A stretch of DNA of 64,000 nucleotides from Pasteurellaceae bacterium Macca (GCA_023101485.1 LVZB01000001.1:806001-870000), one strand, 5' to 3'; counted from the stretch's first letter, positions 1 to 10,338 are shown. The notes: a model not told the origin generated them from the letters alone. Program-made: numbers and translations.

Positions 1-149
1 AAGGTGTTGAGATGGTAATGCCAGGCGATAACATCAAAATGACAGTAAGCCTCATTCACCCAATCGCCATGGACGAAGGTCTTCGTTTTGCGATTCGTGA
101 AGGTGGTCGTACAGTTGGTGCGGGTGTTGTTGCGAAAATCATCAAATAA
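1..149 (+). CDS. tuf: Elongation factor Tu, C-terminal end (partial)
   Basis: This is the 3' end of the EF-Tu gene, which begins before the window. The readable frame starts at base 3 and gives the conserved C-terminal beta-barrel ending: [18 protein letters not shown], then [17 protein letters not shown] and TAA. EF-Tu delivers aminoacyl-tRNA to the ribosome as a GTP complex in the cytoplasm. A strong intrinsic terminator follows 35 bases after the stop, so this is the end of its transcription unit. Whether it is tufA or tufB cannot be told from this fragment. Confidence 0.97.
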   Translation, partial: GVEMVMPGDNIKMTVSLIHPIAMDEGLRFAIREGGRTVGAGVVAKIIK

Positions 150-183
150 TTGATGTGTTAGTGAAACACTAAAAGCTAAAAAG

Positions 184-211
184 AAAGGCGTGTCGAAAGG
201 CACGCCTTTTT
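184..211 (+). terminator. Intrinsic terminator of tuf
   Basis: Perfect 9-bp stem AAAGGCGTG / CACGCCTTT (184-192 with 201-209), an 8-base loop and a short T run. It lies directly behind the tuf stop codon. Confidence 0.9.
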
Positions 212-217
212 GCGTTT

Positions 218-275
218 ACAAGCGGTCGAATTTTTTCAACATTTTGCAAAATCTTGTGAAAATCCGACCGCTTGT
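218..275. repeat. Inverted pair of DNA uptake signal sequences
   Basis: ACAAGCGGT at 218-226 and its reverse complement ACCGCTTGT at 267-275 face each other between tuf and the permease gene. This 9-mer is the core of the A. pleuropneumoniae-type uptake signal sequence. It recurs all along the window and gives the taxonomic clue. Such pairs can also fold as stem-loops in RNA. Confidence 0.85.
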
Positions 276-371
276 TATCGCTACTTGCCTAAAATTTGAT
301 TTATTTAGGAATATTCTGATAGAAAACTCAGTATAATTTGCTCATCTTTTTCTCTCCATATTGATTTATCT

Positions 372-2231
372 ATGTCCTTTTTTCCTGCCGTTATTGAATT
401 TGTGCAACAGCCTCTCTGTTGGGTATTAGTGTTACTGGTTTTTGCGATTTGGCAATTTATTCAAAATAAGTTGCGAATGGATATTGTGGCATTAATTGTA
501 ATCGCCTTTTTTAGCTTAACCGGTATTCTGAGTGTGAAAGAGGTTTTTGCGGGGTTAAGCGATCCGAATGTGATTCTGATTGCTTTATTGTTCGTTGTTG
601 GCGAGGGGTTAGTCCGTACGGGAATTGCCTATCAAGTCAGTGAGTGGCTGATGCGAGTTGCTGGGGCAAATGAGGTGCGCGTACTGATTTTGCTGATGAT
701 CTCGATTGCCACTCTCGGTTCTTTTATGAGTTCTACCGGAATTGTGGCCATTTTTATCCCTGTGGTATTGGCGATCTGTCGTAGTATGAAAATTTCTCCG
801 AAGCGGTTGATGATGCCATTAAGTGTTGCGGGGTTAATTAGTGGCATGATGACATTAATTGCGACACCGCCGAATCTTGTTGCCCATTCTGAATTAGTGC
901 GAGCAGGTTTTGACGGGTTTGGTTTTTTCAGCTTTACGCCTGTTGGTGTGTCTGTTTTAGTGCTTGGCATTGGCTATATGTTGATTGCTCGCCACTGGTT
1001 AGATAATGGTGAGCAACCTGATGCTGAATTTTCATCAAGTTCGAATATGCATCAACTGATTGAGGACTATCAGCTCCAAGGTCGAGCTAAAATGGTCATT
1101 GTTGGGGAAAATTCTACTTTTATCGGCAAAACGATTAATGAATTAAATTTACGCGCTCAATATGGTTTAAATATTGTGGCGATACGCCGAGTGAAGCATC
1201 TGCGTAATATTACCGTTGCGGCTTATGCTGATACCGTGCTGAATATCAAAGATGTGTTATTAATGGATATTTCGCCCGATAACGATCAATTTGATGCGCT
1301 TTGTCATGAATTTGATTTAAGAGGGATTGATTTAAAAGGTGACTATTTTTCTGCACACGCAAAAGCGGTTGGTATGGCAGAATTTTCGATGATTCCCGAA
1401 GCGGAAAGCATTGGTAAAACGGTTGCTGAGTTAAAATTCCGTTCTCGTTATGGATTAAGTGTCGTGGGTTTAAAACGGGAAGGGCAGATTCTGCAACACG
1501 ATATTATTCATACACCGTTAAGATTAGGCGATATTTTGTTAGTGATGGGCGTGTGGAATCAACTGCTGAAAATGGATCAGAGTAAAGACTTTTTCTTACT
1601 GAATGCTCCAGAAGAGAGTAAAAATGTAGCTCCAGCATTAAGCCAAGCGCCCCATGCACTTTTAGCACTTGGCAGCATGATTTTCCTCATGATTACGGGG
1701 ATTGTACCAAATGTGATTGCAGCCTTGATTGCTTGTTTAATGTTGGGCAAATTTCGTTGTATTGATATGAAAAGTGCTTACAACTCAATTCATTGGCCAA
1801 GCATTATTTTAATTGTCGGTATGATGCCATTTTCCATTGCGTTGCAAAAAACCGGTGGGATCGATTTAGTTGTGAATAATCTGCTTGCGATTATGCAAGG
1901 GCTGGATGTGCGTTTTATGCTAGTGGTGCTGTTTGTCTTAACCGCATTAATCAGTTCTTTTATTTCTAATACGGCGACGGCGATTTTAGTGATGCCAATT
2001 GCCATTGCGATTGCACAACAACTCCATTATTCTCCAGCACCTTTTGCCATGATTGTGGCAATTTCGGCGTCTTCTGCCTTTATTACGCCCGTTTCTTCAC
2101 CTGTTAATACAATGGTGCTTGCCCCAAGTGGCTATCGGTTTATGGACTTTGTCAAAGTCGGCTTGCCATTTACGCTGTTGATTATGTTGTTGGCAGTCTT
2201 TTTTGTGCCCTTGTTATTTCCATTAGTTTAG
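372..2231 (+). CDS. SLC13/DASS-family permease with two RCK_C (TrkA-C) domains
   Basis: Inner-membrane transporter of the SLC13 (divalent anion:Na+ symporter) superfamily, 619 aa. Membrane segments fill residues 1-210 and 420-618. Between them lie two cytoplasmic RCK_C/TrkA-C ligand-binding domains, about 225-305 and 325-405, the domain order seen in E. coli YfbS-type proteins. Family motifs visible are SSTGIVAIFIP and TPPNLV in the first half and SNTATAILVMP in the second. The substrate cannot be deduced; relatives carry sulfate, dicarboxylates or other anions. The gene stands alone between the tuf terminator and its own terminator at 2276. No strong Shine-Dalgarno precedes the ATG, but the start agrees with the first hydrophobic segment. 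Confidence 0.85.
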   Translation: MSFFPAVIEFVQQPLCWVLVLLVFAIWQFIQNKLRMDIVALIVIAFFSLTGILSVKEVFAGLSDPNVILIALLFVVGEGLVRTGIAYQVSEWLMRVAGANEVRVLILLMISIATLGSFMSSTGIVAIFIPVVLAICRSMKISPKRLMMPLSVAGLISGMMTLIATPPNLVAHSELVRAGFDGFGFFSFTPVGVSVLVLGIGYMLIARHWLDNGEQPDAEFSSSSNMHQLIEDYQLQGRAKMVIVGENSTFIGKTINELNLRAQYGLNIVAIRRVKHLRNITVAAYADTVLNIKDVLLMDISPDNDQFDALCHEFDLRGIDLKGDYFSAHAKAVGMAEFSMIPEAESIGKTVAELKFRSRYGLSVVGLKREGQILQHDIIHTPLRLGDILLVMGVWNQLLKMDQSKDFFLLNAPEESKNVAPALSQAPHALLALGSMIFLMITGIVPNVIAALIACLMLGKFRCIDMKSAYNSIHWPSIILIVGMMPFSIALQKTGGIDLVVNNLLAIMQGLDVRFMLVVLFVLTALISSFISNTATAILVMPIAIAIAQQLHYSPAPFAMIVAISASSAFITPVSSPVNTMVLAPSGYRFMDFVKVGLPFTLLIMLLAVFFVPLLFPLV

Positions 2232-2275
2232 TGGAGTTTAACAAGCGGTCATTTTTACGTGAAAATTTGCTGAAT

Positions 2276-2308
2276 AAGGCGCTCTCATTAAAATGAGCGC
2301 CTTTTTTA
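2276..2308 (+). terminator. Intrinsic terminator after the SLC13 permease
   Basis: Stem GGCGCTC / GAGCGCC (2278-2284 with 2295-2301) followed by TTTTTT. An uptake signal sequence (ACAAGCGGT) lies just upstream at about 2241. Confidence 0.9.
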
Positions 2309-2365
2309 TCCTCACTATCTCCGCTATACTGGCAGTAATTTTATTGGCCTAAAAGGAAAAAGAAA

Positions 2366-3091
2366 ATGTTAAAAATTTTACGCGTGATTGCCGTTGTGGT
2401 GGTCGCTATCGCCATCTGTTTAGGGGGCACGATTTATGCGCTTTTACGCGGGCGTCATCCAAGTAGCACGGGCGTGGTGGCAAGAATGTTTGGCTCACTG
2501 CACCGCTTATTGGGCATTCGCTTAATGACTCGTCATTATGGTACGTTCAATGGACCTGCGATCTATATTGGTAACCATCAAAACAATTATGACATGGTGA
2601 CGATTGCATCAATGGTGCCAGAACGGACAGTGAGTGTGGGGAAACGGAGTTTAATTTGGATTCCTTTTTTCGGGCTAGTTTATTGGGCAACGGGGAATAT
2701 TTTTATTCATCGTGAAAAACGCAGTAGTGCCATTAATACCATGAATCAAGTGGGGGAAATTATCAAAAAAGAGCAAATTTCTATTTGGATGTTCCCCGAA
2801 GGTACCCGTAGTCGTGGGCGAGGTTTATTGCCGTTTAAAACGGGGGCATTTTATACAGCCATTAGCGCTGGTGTGCCGATTGTGCCAGTGGTTTGTTCAA
2901 CACTGCATAATAAAGTTGATCTCAACCGTTTAAATAATGGTGTGGTGATTTGTGAACAGCTTGAGCCGATTGATACAAGCGGTTACAGTCGTGAAAATAT
3001 GGGCGAATTAATCGCTAAATGCCACGCATTGATGGCAGCGAAAATTGCCGAGTTAGATCAAGAAGTTGCAGAACTTGAACGCCAAGGCTAA
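2366..3091 (+). CDS. plsC: 1-acyl-sn-glycerol-3-phosphate acyltransferase
   Basis: Converts lysophosphatidic acid to phosphatidic acid at the inner membrane, the second acylation of phospholipid synthesis. The 241-aa protein has an N-terminal membrane anchor (residues 5-25). The acyltransferase HX4D box is NHQNNYD (H71, D76), and the FPEGTRSRG box at 143-151 binds the glycerol phosphate. Length and layout match E. coli PlsC (245 aa). An AAGGAAAAAG ribosome site precedes the ATG. ftsP follows after only 11 bases, the same plsC-ftsP(sufI) order as in enterobacteria, so the two are probably one operon. Confidence 0.95.
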   Translation: MLKILRVIAVVVVAIAICLGGTIYALLRGRHPSSTGVVARMFGSLHRLLGIRLMTRHYGTFNGPAIYIGNHQNNYDMVTIASMVPERTVSVGKRSLIWIPFFGLVYWATGNIFIHREKRSSAINTMNQVGEIIKKEQISIWMFPEGTRSRGRGLLPFKTGAFYTAISAGVPIVPVVCSTLHNKVDLNRLNNGVVICEQLEPIDTSGYSRENMGELIAKCHALMAAKIAELDQEVAELERQG

Positions 3092-3102
3092 GGCGGAAAC
3101 GC

Positions 3103-4509
3103 ATGAAATATTCCCGTCGCCAATTTGTTAAAAGTGCATCGTTGGCAAGTCTTGGTGTGGTTGCACCGCAACTTGTTTTTGCGAAAGAACGTCCAAAACT
3201 GCCGATTCCAACATTAATTGATGTTGGGCGTGGTCGCCCTGTGCGATTAGACTTTCGGGTTGCCCAACGGGAATTTGTTTCGGGTAAATTAGTCGATGTG
3301 TGGGGCGTTAATGGACTAGCCCTTCCGCCGACTGTGCGAATGAAATCCGGCGATTTTGTCAAACTCACTTATCTTAATAGCTTGCCGCAAGCGCTCTCTA
3401 TCAATATTCAAGGTCTTTTAGCCCCAACGGAAATGGTGGGGTCGATTCATCGTAAACTGGAAAAAAATAGCCATTGGTCACCGATTATTTCCACCCAACA
3501 AGGCGCTTTCACGGGGTGGTATCACGCCAATACCATGCTTAATTCTGCCTATCAAGTCTATCGTGGCATTGGTGGAATGTGGATTGTTGAAGACAGCGCC
3601 AGCCGTCAAGCAAGTTTGCCGAATAAATATGGTGTAAATGATATTCCTCTTATTTTGCAAGATCAGCAACTGAACAGTAATGGCGTACAGCTCTTTTATA
3701 ACGACGCTAAACCTTTCTTTGGTAAGACGCTTTTTGTCAATGGGCAACGCTCTCCGTCAATGACATTGCCCCGAGGTTGGGTGCGGTTGCGGATTGTAAA
3801 TGCCTCCCTCTCCCGTGCCTATGATTTACGCTTAGATAACGGCAAGCCCTTGCATTTAATCGCCACCGGAATGGGGATGTTGGCGGAATGTGTGGAAATG
3901 CCATCCGTTTTACTCGCCCCATCAGAGCGGATGGAACTTCTTGTGGATCTGAGTGACGGGCAAGTGGTTTCCCTGATTAGTGGTGAGAAACGAGATTTCT
4001 TTTACACCTTGGGGCAACTCTTTCAACGTAATGATGACTTAGAAGATAACGTGATTCTTGAAATGCACCCCGAGGGCTTGCTCTCTGTGTTTAACATCAC
4101 ACCGACGTTACCCACACAGGATCGCACTCAATTTCACCTGAAAATTGCTCAGGAACGGAAATTCAATCTCCGTCCATTAGACCGCTTGATCAATCAGCAA
4201 CGTTTTGACCCGAAACGCCTTGATGCAAAAGTGAAACTTAACACCACAGAACGTTGGATTATTCACACGAGCGAAAGCGTTGGCTTTACCCTTCAAGGGG
4301 CGAAGTTCATTGTGGAGACACGGCAACAGAAAGCTGAGCCGATTGCCCAGCTTGCGTGGCGGGATACAGTTTGGATTGAGAAAGATCAAACAGTCACTTT
4401 ATTAGTGAAATTTGAGCAGACCGCTTCCCCACAACAGCCTTTTACTTTTGGCGTATCGGATTTAATGCTTCGAGATAAAGGCTGTATGGGGCAATTTAGT
4501 GTCGAGTAA
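3103..4509 (+). CDS. ftsP: Cell division protein FtsP (SufI), multicopper-oxidase-like, Tat-exported
   Basis: Periplasmic protein of the divisome that stabilises the septal machinery under stress; E. coli SufI is the model. The N-terminus is a clear twin-arginine signal, SRRQFVK at residues 4-10, followed by a hydrophobic stretch and a VFAKE cleavage region. The rest is three cupredoxin-like domains. The copper-binding HCH-type clusters of true multicopper oxidases are not evident, as in the known FtsP proteins, so this is a structural rather than catalytic member. Length 468 aa (E. coli 470). It is coupled to plsC upstream. Confidence 0.92.
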   Translation: MKYSRRQFVKSASLASLGVVAPQLVFAKERPKLPIPTLIDVGRGRPVRLDFRVAQREFVSGKLVDVWGVNGLALPPTVRMKSGDFVKLTYLNSLPQALSINIQGLLAPTEMVGSIHRKLEKNSHWSPIISTQQGAFTGWYHANTMLNSAYQVYRGIGGMWIVEDSASRQASLPNKYGVNDIPLILQDQQLNSNGVQLFYNDAKPFFGKTLFVNGQRSPSMTLPRGWVRLRIVNASLSRAYDLRLDNGKPLHLIATGMGMLAECVEMPSVLLAPSERMELLVDLSDGQVVSLISGEKRDFFYTLGQLFQRNDDLEDNVILEMHPEGLLSVFNITPTLPTQDRTQFHLKIAQERKFNLRPLDRLINQQRFDPKRLDAKVKLNTTERWIIHTSESVGFTLQGAKFIVETRQQKAEPIAQLAWRDTVWIEKDQTVTLLVKFEQTASPQQPFTFGVSDLMLRDKGCMGQFSVE

Positions 4510-4624
4510 CAAGCGGTCCGATTTGTGGTGAAAATTGCAAAAAATGCGATAAATCCACCCACACCTTGCGTTATCACTGATAGAATACGGCAGTTTTATT
4601 CTGCTACACCATAGGGAAGAAAAA

Positions 4625-5578
4625 ATGACCACAGAATATTTAGATTTTGAATTACCTATTGCCGAGCTTGAAGCTAAAATCGAAGCACTCCGTTCGGCAG
4701 TTGGTACAGACGATAAAATCAACCTTGATGATGAAATTGCCCGCCTACAAAAGAAAAGTGAAGAGCTGACGAAAAAAACCTTCGCCGATTTAGATGCTTG
4801 GCAAATTTCGCGTATGGCGCGTCACCCAAGCCGTCCTTACACATTAGATTACATTGAACGTATCTTTACCGAATTTGATGAACTTGCCGGCGACCGTGCG
4901 TTTGCCGATGATAAAGCTATTGTCGGCGGTATTGCCCGTTTAGACGGACGCCCGGTGATGGTGATTGGCCACCAGAAAGGACGCAATGTCAAAGAGAAAG
5001 TAAAACGTAATTTCGGTATGCCAGCGCCTGAGGGGTATCGCAAAGCGTTACGTTTAATGGAAATGGCGGAACGTTTTAATTTACCGATTATTACCTTCAT
5101 CGACACCCCAGGCGCTTACCCAGGGATTGGTGCGGAAGAGCGTGGGCAATCCGAAGCCATTGCTCGTAACTTGCGTGAAATGTCGAGTTTGACTGTGCCG
5201 GTTATTTGTACCGTCATTGGCGAAGGCGGTTCTGGCGGTGCATTAGCCATTGGCGTTGGCGATAAAGTGAATATGTTGCAATACGCCACCTATTCGGTGA
5301 TTTCGCCCGAAGGCTGTGCTTCTATTTTATGGAAAAGTGCAGAAAAAGCCTCCACCGCCGCGGAAGTCATGGGTTTAACCGCGCCACGTTTGAAAGAGTT
5401 AGAACTCATTGATAACATCGTGCCAGAGCCACTTGGTGGGGCTCACCGCGATTTTGACCAAATGGCAGCAAATCTAAAAGCCCGTTTATTGGAAGATCTC
5501 GCAGACCTTGATCCCCTCGACAAAGAATCCCTGACGGATCGCCGTTACCAACGTTTAATGAGTTACGGTTACGTCTAA
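4625..5578 (+). CDS. accA: Acetyl-CoA carboxylase carboxyltransferase subunit alpha
   Basis: Alpha subunit of the carboxyltransferase that moves CO2 from biotin-BCCP to acetyl-CoA and makes malonyl-CoA for fatty acid synthesis; it works in an alpha2beta2 complex with AccD. The 317-aa protein is full length (E. coli 319). Visible family stretches include GHQKGR near residue 118, [18 protein letters not shown] and the oxyanion-type [12 protein letters not shown]. The start has a GGGAAGAAAA ribosome site. A stem-loop made of a modified uptake-signal pair terminates it. Confidence 0.97.
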   Translation: MTTEYLDFELPIAELEAKIEALRSAVGTDDKINLDDEIARLQKKSEELTKKTFADLDAWQISRMARHPSRPYTLDYIERIFTEFDELAGDRAFADDKAIVGGIARLDGRPVMVIGHQKGRNVKEKVKRNFGMPAPEGYRKALRLMEMAERFNLPIITFIDTPGAYPGIGAEERGQSEAIARNLREMSSLTVPVICTVIGEGGSGGALAIGVGDKVNMLQYATYSVISPEGCASILWKSAEKASTAAEVMGLTAPRLKELELIDNIVPEPLGGAHRDFDQMAANLKARLLEDLADLDPLDKESLTDRRYQRLMSYGYV

Positions 5579-5588
5579 GCCATCCTAC

Positions 5589-5629
5589 AAGCGGTAAGAT
5601 TTTCGAAGAAATTTGCAATCTTACCGCTT
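5589..5629 (+). terminator. Terminator of accA formed by a USS-like inverted pair
   Basis: 13-bp stem AAGCGGTAAGATT / AATCTTACCGCTT (5589-5601 with 5617-5629) followed by TTTTTC. The uptake-signal core ACAAGCGGT (5587-5595) forms the stem base. Confidence 0.85.
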
Positions 5630-5658
5630 TTTCTTTCCCCCATTTTTAGGAGTGAATT

Positions 5659-6519
5659 ATGAAACATATTCTTTCTATTCAATCTCATGTCGTTTATGGC
5701 TATGCAGGTAATAAATCGGCGACCTTCCCAATGCAGCTACTCGGCGTGGATGTTTGGGCGTTGAACACCGTGCAATTTTCTAACCATACTCAATATGGCA
5801 AATGGACGGGAATGGTCATGCCAAAAGAACAGATTGGTGAAATTCTCCGTGGTATTGATGACGTGGGGGCATTAACGCAGTGTAATGCCGTGCTGTCGGG
5901 GTATATGGGATCGGCAGAACAGGTACAAGAGATTGTGAATGCGGCGCGTTTTGTCAAACAGCGTAACCCGGATACGATCTACCTGTGTGACCCCGTGATG
6001 GGACATCCTGATAAGGGTTGTATTGTGGCAGAGGGCGTTAAAGAGGGCTTAGTTGAACTGGCGATGGCAGAGGCGGATATCATTACGCCAAACTTAGTGG
6101 AACTACGCGAACTCACGGGCTTAACGGTGGAAAATTTTGACCAAGCCCTCCAAGCCGTGCAAGCGATTTTAGCCAAAGGGCCGAAAACCGTGCTAGTTAA
6201 ACATCTTAGCCGAGTCGGCAAAGATCCAAGCCAATTTGAAATGCTTCTTGCAAACCAAACCGGCATTTGGCATATCAGCCGTCCGCTACACGCCTTTGAT
6301 AAAGAACCCGTCGGGGTGGGCGATTTAACCGCCGGGCTATTCTTAGCGAATTTGCTGAATGGCAAGAGTGAGTTAGACGCCTTTGAACATACGGCTAATG
6401 CCGTGAATGATGTCATGGAAGTAACCCACCAGTCGGGCTGTTACGAATTACAAACCATTGCTGCCAGAGAGTGGATTGTTTCGCCAAAAAGCCGTTATCA
6501 AGCGGTCAAAATTAATTAA
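5659..6519 (+). CDS. pdxY: Pyridoxal kinase PdxY
   Basis: Ribokinase-fold kinase that phosphorylates pyridoxal to pyridoxal 5'-phosphate in the B6 salvage pathway; cytoplasmic. Family marks are [19 protein letters not shown] at the N-terminus, YLCDPVMGH mid-protein, and the catalytic anion-hole motif as [14 protein letters not shown] near residue 215. It is 286 aa, as expected (E. coli 287). A TTAGGAG ribosome site lies 7 bases before the ATG. It is a single gene, convergent with tmk across a shared hairpin. Confidence 0.95.
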   Translation: MKHILSIQSHVVYGYAGNKSATFPMQLLGVDVWALNTVQFSNHTQYGKWTGMVMPKEQIGEILRGIDDVGALTQCNAVLSGYMGSAEQVQEIVNAARFVKQRNPDTIYLCDPVMGHPDKGCIVAEGVKEGLVELAMAEADIITPNLVELRELTGLTVENFDQALQAVQAILAKGPKTVLVKHLSRVGKDPSQFEMLLANQTGIWHISRPLHAFDKEPVGVGDLTAGLFLANLLNGKSELDAFEHTANAVNDVMEVTHQSGCYELQTIAAREWIVSPKSRYQAVKIN

Positions 6520-6547
6520 CAATTTGCTTGAGCATACTGTAATGAAT

Positions 6548-6571
6548 CACACGCCCATTGAAAGGCGTGTG
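6548..6571. terminator. Bidirectional terminator between pdxY and tmk
   Basis: Perfect 8-bp stem CACACGCC / GGCGTGTG (6548-6555 with 6564-6571) between convergent genes, with an AT-rich flank toward tmk. Confidence 0.7.
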
Positions 6572-6585
6572 AAATAAGTTTTATT

Positions 6586-7218
6586 TTAAGCAATAGCAAA
6601 TTTCAGGTAATTTTCGACCGCTTGTTGAATCTCGGCAGAAACCTGTTTAATGGGCTGATCGGCATTGATGAGCACGGCATTAGGGCTTGCTTCGACAAGC
6701 TGTAAATAGGCGGTGCGAGTGCGGTGGAAAAAATCAATGTGCTGTTGCTCAATGCGATCTAATGCACCACGCCCTTTGGCTCGGGCAAGCCCAACCTCTG
6801 GGGGAATATCTAAATAGAGGGTGAAATCGGGGGCAAAATCCCCTAACACCGCTTGGCGGAGGGTATGGATGAGATCAGGATCTAACCCTCGTCCGCCTCC
6901 TTGATAAGCAAGGGTGGACATATCATGGCGATCGCCAATCACCCATTTGCCACTTTCAAGGGCGGGCTGAATCACGCTTTCCACCAGTTGCGTACGGGCA
7001 GCATAGAGCATTAAAAGCTCCGCTTTATCGGTGGTATGCTCCCCGCCAATGCCCTCTTTCCAAAGGGTGCGTAGGGCTTCGGCAATGGGTGTGCCACCGG
7101 GTTCGCGAGTATGAATAAAGGGGATCTGATGGTGTTGTAAAACTTGGCTAACAACTTGTTGAGCATTGCTTTTGCCTGCCCCTTCAAGCCCCTCAATCGT
7201 AATAAATTTTGCCTGCAT
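6586..7218 (-). CDS. tmk: Thymidylate kinase
   Basis: Phosphorylates dTMP to dTDP for DNA synthesis. The 210-aa protein has the P-loop GLEGAGKSN at residues 9-17 and THTREPGG-type substrate loop ([14 protein letters not shown]). The DR-type motif is [17 protein letters not shown], and a lid segment rich in Arg follows. It is on the opposite strand to both neighbours. In many gamma-proteobacteria tmk is followed by holB; here it is not, and only pdxY (convergent) lies downstream. Confidence 0.96.
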   Translation of the reverse strand: MQAKFITIEGLEGAGKSNAQQVVSQVLQHHQIPFIHTREPGGTPIAEALRTLWKEGIGGEHTTDKAELLMLYAARTQLVESVIQPALESGKWVIGDRHDMSTLAYQGGGRGLDPDLIHTLRQAVLGDFAPDFTLYLDIPPEVGLARAKGRGALDRIEQQHIDFFHRTRTAYLQLVEASPNAVLINADQPIKQVSAEIQQAVENYLKFAIA

Positions 7219-7379
7219 AACAGTTCCTTGACGAAATAAATTTCCCCTATCATACCATTTTATGTTTTCCCTTGATGGGCGATACCCACAGACAACGGGA
7301 AAAATGGCAAATTTTTTGCAAAAATCAAAGCGAATTAAATGGGGTGTAGTAAAATCGTCGCTTCAAAAGAGGAGGGAGA

Positions 7380-8549
7380 ATGGAACAGCAAGAGGTGATT
7401 GTCATTGGCGGTGGTATGACAGGGGCGGCAATGGCGTTGGGGCTTGCCAAATTGGGGGTGAAGGTGGCGTTAATTGAAAAAAATCCCCTACCACAGTTTT
7501 CGCCGTCTATGGCGTATGATGTCCGCATTTCTGCCATTAGTGTCGCTTCCGTGGCACTGCTTGAACAGTTAGGGGCGTGGCAACAGATTGAGGCCATGCG
7601 TCTTTGCCCCTATGACGGTTTAGAAACCTGGGAAATTGAGGGCTTTCAAACGGCATTTCGGGCGGCGGATCTCGATATTCCCCGCCTCGGTTTTATGGTG
7701 GAAAATAATGTGATGCAGATTGGGCTATGGCAGGCGTTATCTACCTATCCGAACTGCCAACAAGCGGTCGGTTTTTCACATCTTTTTGCACGGCGTGAAA
7801 ATGGGCTGTGGCAGGTTAGTTTAGATGATAAACGCCAGTTTTCTGCCCCCTTATTGATTGCCTGTGACGGGGCAAATTCCGTTGTCCGACAGTGGGCTGG
7901 CATTGGCTTAACAAGTTGGCAGTATCGTCAGCACTGTTTATTAGCGGTTGTGGAAACAGCACTTCCACAACAGAGTGTCACTTGGCAACAGTTCTTCCCG
8001 TCTGGCCCTCGGGCTTTCTTGCCGTTACTTGGTCATCAAGGGTGTGTGGTGTGGTATGACAGCCCAGAACGCATTGCCCAACTTACTCAAATGAGCCACG
8101 AAAAATTAAGTGATGCCATTATGCAGGCGTTCCCCCCTCGTTTAGGGGAGGTAAAGGTGCAGGCGAAAGGCAGTTTCCCTTTAACTCGCCAGCACGCCCA
8201 ACGCTATTTTCATCAAGGGGTGGTATTAGTCGGCGATGCGGCCCACACCATTAACCCCTTAGCTGGGCAGGGTGTGAATCTCGGCTTTAAAGATGTGAAG
8301 GCGTTGCTTTCGGTACTTGAACAAGCCTTGCAAAAGGGCGAATCGTGGCGCGATGATAAGGTTCTTGCACGTTATGAACAGCAACGCAAAGGGGATAACC
8401 TACTCATGCAAAGTGGTATGGATTTCTTTTATAAGACCTTCAAAACGGATTTACTCCCTGTCAAAATCGCCCGAAATTTAGGGCTGATAGCCGCTGAAAA
8501 AATAACCCCATTCAAAAAACAGGCGTTGAAATACGCCTTGGGGTTATAG
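7380..8549 (+). CDS. ubiF: UbiF-type FAD monooxygenase (3-demethoxyubiquinol hydroxylase)
   Basis: Class A flavin monooxygenase of the UbiH/UbiI/UbiF group that hydroxylates C6 of the ubiquinone ring precursor. The 389-aa protein begins with the FAD dinucleotide fold VIVIGGGMTGAAMALGLAK and has the second FAD motif GDAAHTINPLAGQGVNLG near residue 285. Stretches such as VRISAISVASVALL, TWQQFFPSGPRAFLPLL and the C-terminal KKQALKYALGL are closest to my memory of E. coli UbiF rather than UbiH or UbiI. The exact ring position is inferred from that likeness. The ribosome site is GAGGAGGGAG immediately before ATG. Confidence 0.85.
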   Translation: MEQQEVIVIGGGMTGAAMALGLAKLGVKVALIEKNPLPQFSPSMAYDVRISAISVASVALLEQLGAWQQIEAMRLCPYDGLETWEIEGFQTAFRAADLDIPRLGFMVENNVMQIGLWQALSTYPNCQQAVGFSHLFARRENGLWQVSLDDKRQFSAPLLIACDGANSVVRQWAGIGLTSWQYRQHCLLAVVETALPQQSVTWQQFFPSGPRAFLPLLGHQGCVVWYDSPERIAQLTQMSHEKLSDAIMQAFPPRLGEVKVQAKGSFPLTRQHAQRYFHQGVVLVGDAAHTINPLAGQGVNLGFKDVKALLSVLEQALQKGESWRDDKVLARYEQQRKGDNLLMQSGMDFFYKTFKTDLLPVKIARNLGLIAAEKITPFKKQALKYALGL

Positions 8550-8670
8550 CTCTCATTTTTCGGCAAGAGATGAACGACTAGATATTTAAGGCTTTCAGTT
8601 TACTAATACTTATTCTCTTTGATTAAGAAAGCACTTCTAAAGTATTTCAAAATAAAAAAATTATTTTTCA

Positions 8671-8692
8671 TTTTGTGACAAAGATCGCATTT
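8671..8692 (+). promoter_or_regulatory. CRP-cAMP binding site of the srl operon
   Basis: TGTGA-N6-TCGCA (8674-8678, 8685-8689) in an AT-rich setting. It differs from the CRP consensus half-site TCACA by one base. A -10-like TAATAT at 8711-8716 puts the start near 8723, so the CRP centre (8681.5) falls at about -41.5, the class II activation position. Confidence 0.75.
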
Positions 8693-8720
8693 TTAAAGTG
8701 GAAATTTGAGTAATATACCC

Positions 8721-8745
8721 TTGTTGCAGAAATGATATGCAACAA
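8721..8745. promoter_or_regulatory. Candidate SrlR operator at the srl transcription start
   Basis: Perfect 8-bp inverted repeat TTGTTGCA-N9-TGCAACAA (8721-8728, 8738-8745) lying at the predicted start site. Its position suits a repressor site for SrlR, though it could also be a 5' UTR stem-loop. The repressor assignment is inference. Confidence 0.5.
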
Positions 8746-8776
8746 ATATTGTTCAAATCTACACTTTGGAGGTCGT

Positions 8777-9331
8777 ATGATCGAATACATCACAAAAGGG
8801 GCGGAATGGTTTATCGGACTATTCCAGAAAGGTGGCGAGGTATTTGTTGGAATGGTAACAGGTATTCTCCCCCTATTAATCTCATTACTCGTAGTAATGA
8901 ATGCGGTAATTTATTTTATCGGTTCAGAACGAATCGAACGTCTAGCACAACGCAGTGCGGGTAATCCTTTCTCTCGTTATTTTCTTTTACCACTAATCGG
9001 TACTTTTGTTTTTTGTAATCCAATGACGCTAAGTCTTGGACGATTTCTTCCAGAACGTTATAAGCCAAGTTATTATGCAGCGGCATCATATAGTTGCCAT
9101 TCAATGAATGGACTTTTCCCACATATTAACCCAGGGGAATTATTTGTGTATCTTGGAATTGCGAGTGGTTTAACTACTCTCGGATTACCTCTTGCACCCC
9201 TTGCAGTAAGCTATTTTTTAGTTGGATTATTTACTAATTTCTTTCGTGGTTGGATTACTGATTTTACAACAATGTTTTTTGAAAAAAGAATGGGTATTCA
9301 GTTAGATCGTGAAGTTAACTTAACAAAATAA
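8777..9331 (+). CDS. srlA: PTS glucitol/sorbitol EIIC component
   Basis: Membrane domain (EIIC2-type naming) of the sorbitol phosphotransferase system, which carries and phosphorylates sorbitol across the inner membrane. The 184-aa protein is nearly the E. coli SrlA sequence in many stretches: [46 protein letters not shown] place the start at 8777, behind TTTGGAGG and aligned with the E. coli N-terminus, not at the upstream in-frame ATG at 8732. First gene of srlAEBDM; srlE begins 10 bases after the stop. Confidence 0.96.
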   Translation: MIEYITKGAEWFIGLFQKGGEVFVGMVTGILPLLISLLVVMNAVIYFIGSERIERLAQRSAGNPFSRYFLLPLIGTFVFCNPMTLSLGRFLPERYKPSYYAAASYSCHSMNGLFPHINPGELFVYLGIASGLTTLGLPLAPLAVSYFLVGLFTNFFRGWITDFTTMFFEKRMGIQLDREVNLTK

Positions 9332-9341
9332 GGAGTAGAAA

Positions 9342-10328
9342 ATGACAAAAATAATTCAAATTGAAAAAGGAATTGGCGGTTGGGGTGGTCCTTTATCTAT
9401 CCCAGTGGTTGAAGGGAAAAAGATTGTTTATATCACGGGAGGAACTCGCCCTGAGATTGTAAATAAGCTTGTTGAACTCACCGGCTGGCAAGCTGTAGAT
9501 GGTTTCAAAGAAGGTGAACCGCCAGCAGAAGAAATCGGGCTTGCTGTAATTGATTGTGGAGGTGTTTTACGCTGTGGGTTATATCCAAAACGTAGGATTC
9601 CAACCATCAATATTCATACTACGGGTAAATCAGGACCACTTGCTCAGTATATTGTGGAAGATATTTATGTTTCAGCAGTAAAACCACAGAATATTTCTCT
9701 ACAACAAAATGAAAATATTTTCATTCAAAATGAAACAAAACAAACAAATGTAAATACTTCATTTCGTGAATATGATACAAATAAGAAAATTTCGGAGCAA
9801 AGTGATGGTTTACTTGCAAAAATTGGGACAGGAATGGGCGCAATCGTTGCAGTATTTTATCAATCTGGTCGCGAAACGATTGATACCGTACTGAAAACAA
9901 TCCTACCATTTATGGCTTTTGTTTCTGCTTTAATTGGGATCATTATGGCATCAGGTATTGGAGATCTCATTGCCCACGCATTAACACCACTGGCAACAAA
10001 CCCCATAGGTTTGATTATCCTAGCACTAATTTGCTCTTTCCCATTCCTTTCTCCATTCTTAGGGCCAGGGGCTGTTATTGCACAAGTGATTGGCGTGCTT
10101 GTTGGTGTTCAAATTGGATTAGGAAATATTCCACCGCAATTAGCTTTGCCTGCTTTATTTGCGATAAATGCACAAGCTGCTTGTGATTTTATTCCTGTTG
10201 GTTTGTCATTGGCTGAAGCTAAACAAGATACAGTGAGAGTTGGTGTGCCATCTGTCTTAGTCGGGCGTTTTTTGACAGGAGCCCCAACAGTATTAATTGC
10301 GTGGTTAGTTTCAGGATTTATCTATTAA
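9342..10328 (+). CDS. srlE: PTS glucitol/sorbitol EIIBC component
   Basis: Carries the cytoplasmic EIIB domain (about residues 1-115) and a second membrane domain (about 180-328) of the sorbitol PTS. The B-domain phosphorylation site is the cysteine in [14 protein letters not shown] (about residues 72-85). A hydrophilic low-complexity linker at roughly 120-150, rich in N, Q and T, separates B from C. Full length at 328 aa. Tight spacing on both sides (10 bases each) supports one transcript with srlA and srlB. Confidence 0.95.
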   Translation: MTKIIQIEKGIGGWGGPLSIPVVEGKKIVYITGGTRPEIVNKLVELTGWQAVDGFKEGEPPAEEIGLAVIDCGGVLRCGLYPKRRIPTINIHTTGKSGPLAQYIVEDIYVSAVKPQNISLQQNENIFIQNETKQTNVNTSFREYDTNKKISEQSDGLLAKIGTGMGAIVAVFYQSGRETIDTVLKTILPFMAFVSALIGIIMASGIGDLIAHALTPLATNPIGLIILALICSFPFLSPFLGPGAVIAQVIGVLVGVQIGLGNIPPQLALPALFAINAQAACDFIPVGLSLAEAKQDTVRVGVPSVLVGRFLTGAPTVLIAWLVSGFIY

Positions 10329-10338
10329 GGACAATACT

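Noticed and set aside
8732-8776. Longer start for srlA with a Cys-containing N-terminal extension
   Set aside because: The extension spans the candidate operator and the true start at 8777 has a strong ribosome site and matches the E. coli N-terminus.
9721-9800. Internal stop or frameshift in the N/Q/T-rich linker of srlE
   Set aside because: The frame is continuous; the AT-rich stretch is only the flexible linker between the B and C domains.
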